Shown: positions 9,247 through 16,733, counted from the stretch's first letter. The stretch is 34,061 nt of DNA from Jiangella rhizosphaerae (GCF_003579925.1 NZ_QUAL01000095.1:1-34061), one strand, 5' to 3'. The notes: generated from the sequence alone by a model not told the origin. Translations and numbers: made by a program.

Positions 9247-9441
9247 CGCGCGTTCTCCCCCCGCCGTCCCCCCGATGACGATCTTAGACTCACCCCCTTC
9301 CTCACCCCAGGATCCACCCCCGCGGACCCGTCAGCAGTGTCGGCTTCTGCCGTCATGGGAGGGTGCCGGACGCGATGCTTGGGGGTGAAGATCGCGATGG
9401 GGGGCCCGGCGATGGTGGTGATCGCAGGGTGAGGGGAACGG
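9247..9441. promoter_or_regulatory. Divergent control region with GGGGTGAGG-type repeats
   Basis: This 195-bp region separates two divergent LAL regulators. It holds a leftward -10-like TAAGAT (9281-9286) and four related G-rich elements: GGGGGTGAG (9289-9297, minus), GGGGTGAGG (9300-9308, minus, 11 bp from the first), GGGGGTGAAG (9381-9390, plus) and GGGTGAGGGG (9427-9436, plus, which also supplies the ribosome site of the rightward gene). They resemble the MalT box GGGGA(T/G)GAGG with one base missing. Binding by either neighbouring regulator is an inference. Confidence 0.4.
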
Positions 9442-12207
9442 GTGGACAAGGACGTACGCGACGCGTTGATCGGTCGCGACAGTGAACAGACCAGGATCCG
9501 GGAAGTCCTGCTGAGGTTGGCGGCCGGCGAGGGGGGTGCGGTCGTCGTCGAGGGGACCGCGGGTGTCGGCAAGAGCGCGCTGGTGCGTGCCGTGGCCGAC
9601 GACGCGCGCTCCGGGCGGCTGACCGGGCTGGACGAGGTGACGGTGTCGTCGGTGGTGGCCGCCGACTCCGAGCGCGGCTGGCCGTTCTCGGGACTGCACC
9701 TCGTGCTGTCGGCGGTCGTCGGCTCGCTGGAGCCGGAGCAGCAGCGGCAGGCGGCGCGGCTGGTCGACGATCTGACGACGCAGCTGGACCAGACCGCGTC
9801 GGCGTACGAGATCGCCGTCCAGGTGCAGCCGCTGATCAGCCGGGTCCGGCGGCCGCTGGTCATCGTCATCGACGACGCGCACCGCCTCGACCCGCAGTCG
9901 CTGGAGGTGCTGGGCTTCGTGGCCCGCCGGGTTGGGACCTCGCCGCTGGTGTTCCTGGTGGTCGTCGACACCGCCGAGCGGGTGCCCCCGCTGCTCGGAC
10001 TGCCGCTGATCCGCCTCGGGGAGCTGTCGGCCACCGAGGCGACCGAGCTGGTGCGCCGGGCGGCCGGCTCGCACACTCTGCACAGCGTCGCGGCGCGCAT
10101 CGCCGCTCGCGTCGGCGGCAACCCGCGGGCCCTGCTCGACGTCGTCGGCCGCATCCCGGACGTCCAGCTGCTCGGGCAGGTCGAACTGGACCGGCACCTG
10201 CCGCACTCGCCCGTCCTGCAGGCGCTGCAGCTGCCCGAGCTCGGGGCGCTCAGCGACGACCAGCGGTTCGCGCTGCTGGTGGCCACCGGCAGCGAGGACC
10301 ACCGCCTGGCGCCGGTACTGCACGCGCTCGGCTCGCCGGACGCGCCGCACATCGCCTGGCTCTTCGCCGAGCACCTGAATCGTTCGGACGGCACGTTCAC
10401 GCTGAAACGCCCGGCCGTCCGCTCGATCATCTGGCAGGCCGCCACCATGGTCGAACGCGACGCCGCCCATCAGGCGCTGGCTGACGCGTACGCCGACTCC
10501 GACCCCGGCCGGCAGCTCTGGCACCTGGCGCAGACCCGGCACGACCACGACGACGAGCTGGCGACCCGGCTGGAGCAGGTGGCCACCGAGTCTCTGGTCC
10601 GCGGCGAGGTGGAGCGGTCGCTGGCGTTCGCGCGCGAGGCGGTCCGGCTCACGTCCAAGCCCAGCGAGCGGGTCGGGCGGCTGCTGCAGGCGGGGCGGTT
10701 CGCCGTGCTCGCCGGGCGCTTGGACGAGGCGGTCCACATCGCGCGGGAGCGGTTCCGGCTGGACACCACGCCCGAGCAGCGTGCCGACTTCGCCCTGCTG
10801 GAGGTGCGGGCGCGCAACCTGCTCGACGGCGAGGTCGCGACCGGTCTGGTCAGCCGGCACGTCGAGGAGGTCGCGCCGATCGACCCCACCCGCGCCGCCG
10901 CGCTGGACCTCGCCGCCGCGCAGGGGCTGGCCGGGCGCATGGAACAGGCCGAGGCGGCCCGCTTCCTGGCCCTGGCGGAGCGGTTCAGCGACGACTTCGA
11001 CGCCGCGACCCGGGCCACGCACCGGCGTACGGCCGCGTTGCTCGCCTCCGTCAGCGGCGAGCTGGACCGCGCGGTGGAGCTGGTCGAGGCCGACACCGCG
11101 GGCGCCGAGGACCTGTTCGGCGAGGCGGAGACGAACCTGCTGCACGCGACCGTGCTGGTCCGGGCCGAGCGGTACGGGCAGGCGCGGCGGCTGCTGCGGG
11201 CTGTCACCAGCGGCCAGTTCGGCGACTCGCCACTGCTGCTGCGGGCGGCGCTGGCCGGGCTGGTCCAGCTGGAGCTGCGGGCCGGCCGGCTGCGTGAGGC
11301 CGCCGAGGCGGCGGCCGCCTGGGACCGCGTCGACGCCGACAGCGCCCACCGCGCGCTGGTGCCCGCGTACATGGTCCGGGTCAACGCCTACCTCGGCGAG
11401 GACGAGGCCGCCTGGGAGCGCCGCCGCCAGTCCATCGAGGGGTCGCGGCGGCACGGAGACTCGTGGGCGACGGCCGTCATGCAGGCCGAGACCGGAGCGT
11501 TCCTGCTGCTGCTCGGCCGGTTCGACGAGGCGATGTCGGTGCTCGACCACGCCCGCCGGCAGGCCCTCGAGCACGCCGACCCGTCCGTCCTCGCCGTCGA
11601 ACCCGACTACATCGAGGCGTGTGTGCGCAGCGGCGAACCGGGACGGGCCCGCGCCGCCCTGGCCGAGTTCGAGCTGCGCGCCGAACGCGTCCCGACGGCG
11701 TGGGCCCGGCACACCGTCGCCCGCTGCCGCGCGCTGACGAGCGAGGGCGAGGAGGCGCTGACGCTGTTCCACGAGGCGGTCGAGACCGCCACCGACACCG
11801 TGTCGCCGGTCGAGCAGGCCCGCACGCTGCTCTGCTTCGGCGAACGGCTGCGCCGGCTCGGCCGCCGCACCGATGCCCGGTCGTGGCTGCAGCGCACGGT
11901 CGTGCTGGCCCAGGAGAGCGGCGCCATCGCGCTGGCCGGCCGGGCCGGTCAGGAGCTGGGCGCGGCGGGCGGGCCGGTCGCTCCGACGACGCGGCTGGCC
12001 GACCTCACCGACGCCGAACAGCGCATCGCCACCCTCGTCGCCAGCGGCCGGCGCAACCGGGAGATCGCGGCCGAGCTGTTCGTCTCCGTCCGCACGGTCG
12101 AGGCGCACCTGGGCCGCATCTTCCGCAAGCTCGGCATCCGGTCGCGCACCGAGCTGACCGGCATCGTCGTCACGGGATTGGACGACGACGGCGCCGGGCA
12201 GACCTGA
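9442..12207 (+). CDS. LAL-type LuxR family regulator with AAA+ ATPase domain
   Basis: A 921-residue LAL regulator. The N-terminal ATPase has Walker A GTAGVGKS (residues 38-45) and Walker B LVIVIDDAHRLD (Asp144/Asp145). A long alanine/leucine-rich TPR-like region follows, ending in a LuxR helix-turn-helix (about 852-911, beginning LADLTDAEQRIATLV, recognition part VRTVEAHLGRIFRKLG). This is a more canonical LuxR domain than that of its divergent neighbour. The GTG start at 9442 has GAGGGG five bases upstream. The regulated genes are not evident; its position beside a second LAL gene suggests auto- or cross-regulation. The two proteins differ in length and sequence, so they are not a recent duplication. 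Confidence 0.88.
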   Translation: MDKDVRDALIGRDSEQTRIREVLLRLAAGEGGAVVVEGTAGVGKSALVRAVADDARSGRLTGLDEVTVSSVVAADSERGWPFSGLHLVLSAVVGSLEPEQQRQAARLVDDLTTQLDQTASAYEIAVQVQPLISRVRRPLVIVIDDAHRLDPQSLEVLGFVARRVGTSPLVFLVVVDTAERVPPLLGLPLIRLGELSATEATELVRRAAGSHTLHSVAARIAARVGGNPRALLDVVGRIPDVQLLGQVELDRHLPHSPVLQALQLPELGALSDDQRFALLVATGSEDHRLAPVLHALGSPDAPHIAWLFAEHLNRSDGTFTLKRPAVRSIIWQAATMVERDAAHQALADAYADSDPGRQLWHLAQTRHDHDDELATRLEQVATESLVRGEVERSLAFAREAVRLTSKPSERVGRLLQAGRFAVLAGRLDEAVHIARERFRLDTTPEQRADFALLEVRARNLLDGEVATGLVSRHVEEVAPIDPTRAAALDLAAAQGLAGRMEQAEAARFLALAERFSDDFDAATRATHRRTAALLASVSGELDRAVELVEADTAGAEDLFGEAETNLLHATVLVRAERYGQARRLLRAVTSGQFGDSPLLLRAALAGLVQLELRAGRLREAAEAAAAWDRVDADSAHRALVPAYMVRVNAYLGEDEAAWERRRQSIEGSRRHGDSWATAVMQAETGAFLLLLGRFDEAMSVLDHARRQALEHADPSVLAVEPDYIEACVRSGEPGRARAALAEFELRAERVPTAWARHTVARCRALTSEGEEALTLFHEAVETATDTVSPVEQARTLLCFGERLRRLGRRTDARSWLQRTVVLAQESGAIALAGRAGQELGAAGGPVAPTTRLADLTDAEQRIATLVASGRRNREIAAELFVSVRTVEAHLGRIFRKLGIRSRTELTGIVVTGLDDDGAGQT

Positions 12208-12211
12208 GTCG

Positions 12212-12245
12212 AAAAAAAAACCGGAACCGCCGCGTGCTGATCCGG
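12212..12245 (-). terminator. Rho-independent terminator for the leftward ANTAR operon
   Basis: Reading leftward, a CCGGA/TCCGG stem (12241-12245 with 12221-12225, 15-nt loop) is followed directly by nine T residues (12220-12212). The T9 run stands out in this GC-rich sequence. It lies about 130 bp past the stop of the GAF-ANTAR gene and just before the end of the convergent LuxR gene. Confidence 0.5.
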
Positions 12246-12319
12246 CCCGCCGGCGACTCCTTCATAGTGACGGATGGTGGTGCAGGGCCGGCCGGCACAT
12301 CCGTCCACGGGGGAATCGG

Positions 12320-12362
12320 CACTCCGCTTCCCGGCGAAGCCCCCCTTCCCGGGAGCGGAGTG
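12320..12362. terminator. Strong hairpin downstream of the leftward GAF-ANTAR gene
   Basis: CACTCCGCT-T-CCCGG (12320-12334) pairs with CCGGGAGCGGAGTG (12349-12362): 14 bp with a single bulged T and a 14-nt loop. It sits 15 bp beyond the stop of the GAF-ANTAR gene in the gap between convergent genes, so a terminator role in one or both directions is likely. Confidence 0.6.
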
Positions 12363-12376
12363 GCCGTCCCTGTCGA

Positions 12377-13120
12377 TCAGCGCTTCGGCGGGCGGCTCGT
12401 GGAGCCGTCCGGGTTGAGGTCGACGGCGCGGTCGAGGACCTTCCGCGCGACCTCGCCCAGCGCGACACCGGCGGCGAACGCCCGGGCCCGCAGCAGCGCC
12501 AGCGCGTCGTCCGGCGACAGCCCGAGCCGGGCCATCAGGAAGCCGGTGGCCTGGTGCACCTCGGCGCGTGCGGCCCAGACGCCGGCGGGCTCGCCGTCCG
12601 GTTCAGCGGGGTCGGGGTGGTGGTCGATCTCGAGGTCGTGGAGCAGCGTCACACCGATGGCCGCCGCCAGGTGCGTCGTCAGCTCCGCCTCCGGCGCCGG
12701 CCGGCCGCGCCCGGTGCGGTACGCCGTGAGCACGCCGAGCACCTCGGCGCCCACCGGTACCGGGACCGCGAGCATGGTCAGCGGGCCGGCCTCGCGCAGC
12801 GCCGCCTCCGCGAACACCGGCCAGGCGCGCGCCGCGTCGTCGGGGCCGACGCTGGCGGCCACCGCCCGGCCGGACCGGTAGGCATCGACCCCCGGCCCCT
12901 CGCCGAGGACGTCCTGCAGGTTCTCGACGCGCGCGACGACGTCGTCGGTGATGCAGACGGTCAGCCGCTGGGGGAGCGTGCAGGCGAGCACGATGGCGAT
13001 GCCGTCGGCGTCGAGGATCGAGCGGCAGGTCTCACCGAGCCGGGCCGCTCGTGGCGCGCCCGGTCCAGCGTCCGCGACCGCCTGGGCCAGTCGCGACGTC
13101 ACCTCGGCTCGTGTGGTCAA
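12377..13120 (-). CDS. GAF-ANTAR domain protein (first of four)
   Basis: About 247 residues: a GAF sensor domain (roughly 15-165) and a C-terminal ANTAR domain with HQATGFLMARLGLSPDDAL and ALLRARAFAAGVALGEVARKVLDR. ANTAR domains bind paired RNA hairpins and cause antitermination; the GAF part senses a small molecule or redox state. I chose TTG at 13120 because GGGAG lies seven bases upstream; a GTG at 13150 would add ten residues but has no ribosome site. It follows the next GAF-ANTAR gene by 62 bp on the same strand, consistent with one operon. Its ANTAR domain is the most divergent of the four. The ligand and RNA targets are unknown. Confidence 0.8.
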   Translation of the reverse strand: MTTRAEVTSRLAQAVADAGPGAPRAARLGETCRSILDADGIAIVLACTLPQRLTVCITDDVVARVENLQDVLGEGPGVDAYRSGRAVAASVGPDDAARAWPVFAEAALREAGPLTMLAVPVPVGAEVLGVLTAYRTGRGRPAPEAELTTHLAAAIGVTLLHDLEIDHHPDPAEPDGEPAGVWAARAEVHQATGFLMARLGLSPDDALALLRARAFAAGVALGEVARKVLDRAVDLNPDGSTSRPPKR

Positions 13121-13182
13121 GCGGCGGCTCCCGTGCGGCGACCGGCGCACGGAGCCGGTCGCCGGTCCACCACCCTACTGGA

Positions 13183-13911
13183 TCACTCGCCGCTGCCGTG
13201 GGCGTCGGGCAGCGACCTCGTGCGCACGACGTTCGCCGCGACCCGGCTGAGCTTGACATTGTTGTCGCGGGAGTAGCGGCGCAGCACTTCGAACGACTGG
13301 GTGGCGTCCAGCCCGTACCGCTCCATGAGGATGCCCTGCGCCAGCCCGATCTGGTAGCGGGCGTCGATGGCCTCGCGCAGCGTCGACGACCGGCGGGCGT
13401 CGGTGATCGCGATGGCGGCGTGCCGCAGCAGCAGCCGGGCGACGGCGACGTGCCGGTCGGCCGGCTGCTCGGGCAGTTCCCAGAACACGATGATCGCGCC
13501 GGAGTAGTGCGGCCCGAGGTCCAGCGGCAACGCCAGCAGGCTGCGGTAGCCGATCTTCGCGGCGGCCGCCCGCCACCGCGGCCAGCGCGGCTCGGTGGCG
13601 GTGTCCTCGACCAGCACCGGGGCCTGCTCGGCCAGCGCGGTGATCGACGGCCCCTCGTCGAGCTCGAACTGGATGGTGTCGGCCTCATCCGCGCGGCTGC
13701 TCGTGCCGACGACGAGTTCGCGCTCGCCGCGCCGGCGCAGCAGGGTAGCGCTCGCGGCGTCGCCGCCGACGATCTCGACGCCCTGGTGGACCACGGCGGT
13801 CACCGTCGAATGGACGTCGGGCTGCAGGTAGAGCTGCGACGCGGCGGCCGCCAGGAGCCGGGTGACGGTGTCCGGCTCGGGTTCGGGAAGCGCCTCGGAC
13901 GGCGTGTCCAT
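13183..13911 (-). CDS. GAF-ANTAR domain protein (second of four)
   Basis: A 242-residue protein: GAF domain about 15-165 (EGPSITALAEQAPVLVEDTATEPRW motif region) and ANTAR about 178-235 (IGLAQGILMERYGLD and SFEVLRRYSRDNNVKLSRVA). The AQGILMERYGLDA core is shared almost exactly with the rightward gene at 16049, so these two are closer paralogues. The ATG at 13911 has GAGG five bases upstream. A GTCT-N14-GGGTAC element (13983-14006, leftward) gives a SigB-class promoter about 70 bp upstream, suggesting stress-induced expression. It probably leads an operon with the gene ending at 12377. Expected function is RNA-based antitermination in response to a signal bound by the GAF domain. Confidence 0.88.
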   Translation of the reverse strand: MDTPSEALPEPEPDTVTRLLAAAASQLYLQPDVHSTVTAVVHQGVEIVGGDAASATLLRRRGERELVVGTSSRADEADTIQFELDEGPSITALAEQAPVLVEDTATEPRWPRWRAAAAKIGYRSLLALPLDLGPHYSGAIIVFWELPEQPADRHVAVARLLLRHAAIAITDARRSSTLREAIDARYQIGLAQGILMERYGLDATQSFEVLRRYSRDNNVKLSRVAANVVRTRSLPDAHGSGE

Positions 13912-13982
13912 GAAGACCTCGGTGCGTCGGCCTGATGCGGCGGTACTGCCGCCGGCTGACGTCTTAACCGGAGACCGTCAAG

Positions 13983-14006
13983 GTACCCAGCGCGACCCGG
14001 AAAGAC
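13983..14006 (-). promoter_or_regulatory. SigB-class promoter upstream of GAF-ANTAR gene
   Basis: Reading leftward: GTCT (14006-14003), 14-nt spacer, GGGTAC (13988-13983). This fits the GNNT-N14-16-GGGTA(C/T) pattern of SigB-type sigma factors in Streptomyces and relatives. The expected start near 13975 gives a leader of about 64 nt, which contains a small GGCGG/CCGCC hairpin (13939-13953). Predicted from pattern only. Confidence 0.45.
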
Positions 14007-14076
14007 AAATCACCCGGGCCGCTGGCACGCCTCACTGTTGCCGTGCCCGTTTCGCACCGTTTGTCCGGCTGTGGAC

Positions 14077-14169
14077 GGCGATGATCATCAACGATCGCCT
14101 ACATCACGAGGATGACGTGAGCTTCACCACGACTGTAGGCGTGTTGACGCTGGGGTAATCCTCGTGATG
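14077..14169. repeat. Interleaved inverted repeats in the 540-bp non-coding gap
   Basis: Three inverted repeats share arms: GGCGAT/ATCGCC (14077-14082 with 14094-14099), CGCCTACA/TGTAGGCG (14096-14103 with 14134-14141) and a perfect 12-bp CATCACGAGGAT/ATCCTCGTGATG (14102-14113 with 14158-14169). The middle stem overlaps both others, so the stems compete. I find no convincing gene in 13912-14451; besides this element the gap holds the promoter at 13983-14006 and the long hairpin at 14270-14400. The element could be an RNA switch or an operator array; neither is shown. Confidence 0.55.
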
Positions 14170-14269
14170 GCCCCCGAATCACGGCGAAATCTCACCAGGC
14201 GGACGCTCAACGACACCAAACTCACACAGAAGCCGGCCGAACGCCCCGGACGACCGTCGCCACACTGCC

Positions 14270-14400
14270 CCCGTCCCCCTGATAGCTGCCCGTTCTTTGC
14301 CGCGGGCGCGCGGGTCAAGCGGTCATCGTCGCGCGAAGCGCCAATAGTCCGCTTGAGGCGCGCGTGCGCGGCCAAGACCATCGGGCAGCAGGGGGACGGG
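14270..14400. repeat. Long imperfect hairpin, 53/52-nt arms
   Basis: Left arm 14270-14322 and right arm 14349-14400 are imperfectly complementary over their full length around a 26-nt loop. Matching blocks from outside inwards are CCCGTCCCCCTG (12), CTGCCCG (7), CTT(T/G)GCCGCG (9 of 10), GCGCGC and TCAAGCGG (8), with short internal loops between them. It begins about 50 bp past the stop of the leftward GAF-ANTAR gene ending at 14452. It may be a terminator of that gene, a structured RNA or a REP/MITE-like element; see findings. Confidence 0.6.
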
Positions 14401-14451
14401 CCCACGCCCGGGGATGGCCAAACGCCCAGCGAACCAAGCGAACGTAGTGGC

Positions 14452-15270
14452 CTAGCCGGCTTCGCCGTGGCGAGCCCGCCTGGTGTCGCCGCTGATGCCG
14501 TCCGGACGCCGCTGGAACGCGGCCGTCTGGGGCGCCGGCTGCCCGGACACCTTGGCGACCATGCGCTCGGCGACGGTGCGCAGCTTGAGGTTGTTGTTCT
14601 GCGAGTGCTTGCGCAGCAGCGCGAACGCCTGGTCGGCGGTGCAGCGCTGCTGGGCCATGAGGATGCCGACGGCCTGGTCGATGACGCTGCGGGTGGCCAG
14701 CGCCTGCTCGAGCTGCTCGGTCAGTTCGGCGTCCTGGGCCCGGCGCAGCGCGAGGGTCAGGGCGGTCGAGGCCTGCGCGGCGAACGTCTCGGCGCGGCGC
14801 CTGTTCTGGATGTCGAACGCCTCGGGCTCGTCGAAGTCGTAGAGGTTCATGGCGCCGATGACCTCGCCGTTGACGACCAGCGGCAGGCTCAGCGACGACC
14901 GCACGCCCAGCGCGACGGCGTGGACGCGGTACTCGGGCCAGCGCGGGTCGGACTCCTGGTCGGCGATCTCGACCACCTCGCCGGTGGCCAGGGAGTGGAC
15001 GCACGGGCCCCAGCCGCCGGCGTACTGGCCCTCGTCGACCTGTGCGGCGCGGGGGTCGCTGCTGACGACGGTGCGCGGTTGCCCGTCGTAGCTGGTGGTG
15101 ATGCCGCAGGACGCCGGAGGTTCGACGAGATCGGCGGCCAGCTTCGCGAGGTCGGTGAGGAACTCCTCGACCTTCGGCGCGTCGAGCAGCAGGTTCTGCA
15201 CCGCACCGAGGAGCTCGGTGAGCTCGCGGCCAGGTGGGGTTCCGTCGCCGATGGATCCGATGCCGGTCAT
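14452..15270 (-). CDS. GAF-ANTAR domain protein (third of four)
   Basis: A 272-residue protein: a GAF domain (about 20-175, with GPCVHSLATGEVVEIADQ and the SLSLPLVVNGEVIGAMNLYDF strand region), a short helical linker (about 180-205) and an ANTAR domain (about 205-255, IDQAVGILMAQQRCTADQAF and LLRKHSQNNNLKLRTVAERMV), with a basic C-terminal tail. This is the commonest actinobacterial GAF-ANTAR form. The ATG at 15270 has GGGGGC about eight bases upstream. It lies 89 bp downstream of the TetR gene on the same strand, and a perfect 16-bp palindrome sits in that gap. RNA antitermination is the expected activity; ligand and targets are unknown. Confidence 0.88.
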   Translation of the reverse strand: MTGIGSIGDGTPPGRELTELLGAVQNLLLDAPKVEEFLTDLAKLAADLVEPPASCGITTSYDGQPRTVVSSDPRAAQVDEGQYAGGWGPCVHSLATGEVVEIADQESDPRWPEYRVHAVALGVRSSLSLPLVVNGEVIGAMNLYDFDEPEAFDIQNRRRAETFAAQASTALTLALRRAQDAELTEQLEQALATRSVIDQAVGILMAQQRCTADQAFALLRKHSQNNNLKLRTVAERMVAKVSGQPAPQTAAFQRRPDGISGDTRRARHGEAG

Positions 15271-15296
15271 GTGCTCAGCCCCCGTCGCGCCGCTGT

Positions 15297-15312
15297 GGCG
15301 ATGGCCATCGCC
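15297..15312. promoter_or_regulatory. Perfect 16-bp palindrome upstream of GAF-ANTAR gene
   Basis: GGCGATGGCCATCGCC is a perfect palindrome 27 bp upstream of the ATG at 15270, in the 89-bp gap after the TetR gene. In RNA it forms a 6-bp stem with a GGCC loop just before the ribosome site. It could be an operator or a leader hairpin; GC-rich palindromes also arise by chance. Confidence 0.35.
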
Positions 15313-15359
15313 GCGGGACCGCGTGCGCCGTCCCGTTCGCCACTGTACGCCGGGGGTGG

Positions 15360-15941
15360 TCAGCGGAACTGTTCGATGAGGTTGGCGGCCATGGCCTTGG
15401 CCCGCTGGGCGGCGTCGAGGTCGCCCTCGAGCGCGGCGATGATCGAGCCCTTCATGAGGATCTGCCACGACCGGGCGAACTGCTCGGGATCGCGCAGCCC
15501 GGCCTCGGCGGCGCGCTTGCTGACGATGGCGCGCAGGTTGGCCAGGTGCTGGATGCTGGCCTGTCCCAGCGGGTGCGACTTGCCCATCTCGAGCAGCACG
15601 GTGATGAAGGCGATGCCGTCGAAGTCGTCGCTGCGGAACCATTCGTCGAACACGTCGAAGATGGCGAGCAGCCGTTCCTCGGCGGTCTCGCCGCGCTTGT
15701 GCGACTCGGCCTCGACCAACCCGACGGTCCACTCGCGTTCCCGGCGGTCGAGGAACGCCAGGACCAGGTCGTTCTTGGACGGGAAGTGCTTGTAGAAGGT
15801 GGCCTTGGCGACATGAGAGCGTTCGATGACTTCGTCGACGCCGACGCCGAGCACACCCCTGCGGGCGAACAGCCGGTAGCTGGTCGCCAGGATGCGCTCC
15901 CTCGCGGTGGGCGTGGCGCCGGGGGTCTCCGGAGCCTGCAT
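15360..15941 (-). CDS. TetR/AcrR family transcriptional regulator
   Basis: 193 residues with a canonical N-terminal TetR helix-turn-helix (about 13-62; ARERILATSYRLFARRG, then VDEVIERSHVAKATFYKHF and PSKNDLVLAFL). The helical C-terminal ligand domain is family-variable and gives no ligand. Leftward transcription could start at TAGGGT (15954-15949), eight bases before the ATG, giving an almost leaderless mRNA. A 14-bp palindrome (15985-15998) in the 107-bp divergent gap is the obvious operator. The target is probably its own gene plus the divergent GAF-ANTAR gene at 16049. Confidence 0.88.
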   Translation of the reverse strand: MQAPETPGATPTARERILATSYRLFARRGVLGVGVDEVIERSHVAKATFYKHFPSKNDLVLAFLDRREREWTVGLVEAESHKRGETAEERLLAIFDVFDEWFRSDDFDGIAFITVLLEMGKSHPLGQASIQHLANLRAIVSKRAAEAGLRDPEQFARSWQILMKGSIIAALEGDLDAAQRAKAMAANLIEQFR

Positions 15942-15959
15942 GACGCTTCACCCTACCCG

Positions 15960-15998
15960 TTGACACCGCTCGCTGTCGCGGGATAGACAGAACTGTCT
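15960..15998 (+). promoter_or_regulatory. Rightward promoter overlapped by TetR-type operator
   Basis: TTGACA (15960-15965), an 18-nt spacer and TAGACA (15984-15989) form a candidate rightward promoter for the gene at 16049. The palindrome AGACAG-AA-CTGTCT (15985-15998) covers its -10 element, so a bound TetR protein would block it. Such palindromes in divergent gaps are typical of local TetR regulation. Confidence 0.5.
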
Positions 15999-16048
15999 GT
16001 TCGTGGGTGGTGGAGCCGTGTCGCTCCTGGCAGGAGGTGGGTGGAGCA

Positions 16049-16726
16049 GTGGATCCCAGTCCGACGTCCGAGCTCGCCGAGGCGGCCGCCGACCTGCACG
16101 GCGAGCCCGATGTCGAGAGTACCGTCCAGAGCGTCCTCGAGTATGCCCAGGCGATCACGGGCGGCGACGGCGTGGCCGTCATGATCCGCCAGGCAGGCCG
16201 GCCCGCGGTGATGTCGGCCACGAGCCCCGAGGCGGCCGAGGCCGACCTCGTCCAGATCCAGTGCGCCGAAGGTCCCGGCCTGCAGGCCATGTGTGTCCGC
16301 GACGCCGTCCTGGTCGACGACGTTGCGGCCGACGCGCGGTGGCTCAGCTGGAGCCGGCCCGTCAGCGAGCTGGGCTTCCAGAGCGTGCTGTCGCTGGGTC
16401 TGGGCACCCATCGGACGTCACTCGGCGCGTTGAGCGTGTACTCGTCGAGGGCCCGCGCGTTCCCCACCGATCGCGCGGAGCTGGCTCGCCTCTACGCCCG
16501 GCACGCGTCCGTCGCGCTGGTGTCCGCCCGGCACGAGTCCGGGTTGCGGCGGGCGATCCACGCACGGCACATCATCGGCCAGGCGCAGGGCGTGCTGATG
16601 GAGCGCTACGGGCTCGACGCTGAACGCGCCTTCGCGATGCTGCGCAACAGCGCCCGGCATCAGGGCGTCACGCTCACCCAGCGGGCCGAGCAGATCCTGG
16701 CGTCGCGGCCGGCCGACGTCAGCTGA
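16049..16726 (+). CDS. GAF-ANTAR domain protein (fourth of four)
   Basis: About 225 residues: GAF domain (about 5-155, EGPGLQAMCVRDAVLVDDVAADARW region) and ANTAR domain (about 168-220, IGQAQGVLMERYGLDAERAF and LRNSARHQGVTLTQRAEQIL). GTG at 16049 was chosen because the resulting MDPSPTSELAEAAADLHGEPDVEST start aligns with the paralogue starting at 13911, and GGAGGTGG lies upstream (16033-16040); an earlier ATG/GTG at 16007 lacks a ribosome site. This is the only one of the four on the plus strand, divergent from the TetR gene and probably under its control. It ends seven bases before the stop of the convergent Rv2629-like gene. Confidence 0.85.
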   Translation: MDPSPTSELAEAAADLHGEPDVESTVQSVLEYAQAITGGDGVAVMIRQAGRPAVMSATSPEAAEADLVQIQCAEGPGLQAMCVRDAVLVDDVAADARWLSWSRPVSELGFQSVLSLGLGTHRTSLGALSVYSSRARAFPTDRAELARLYARHASVALVSARHESGLRRAIHARHIIGQAQGVLMERYGLDAERAFAMLRNSARHQGVTLTQRAEQILASRPADVS

Positions 16727-16733
16727 GCCCACG

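Noticed and set aside
6703-9432. 909-residue open frame on the plus strand opposite the LuxR gene
   Set aside because: It is Arg/Gly/Gln-rich with no domain; the minus strand encodes a P-loop and LuxR helix-turn-helix over the same bases.
14164-15795. 543-residue plus-strand frame across the non-coding gap and GAF-ANTAR/TetR genes
   Set aside because: It is antisense to two well-supported genes and has no recognisable motif.
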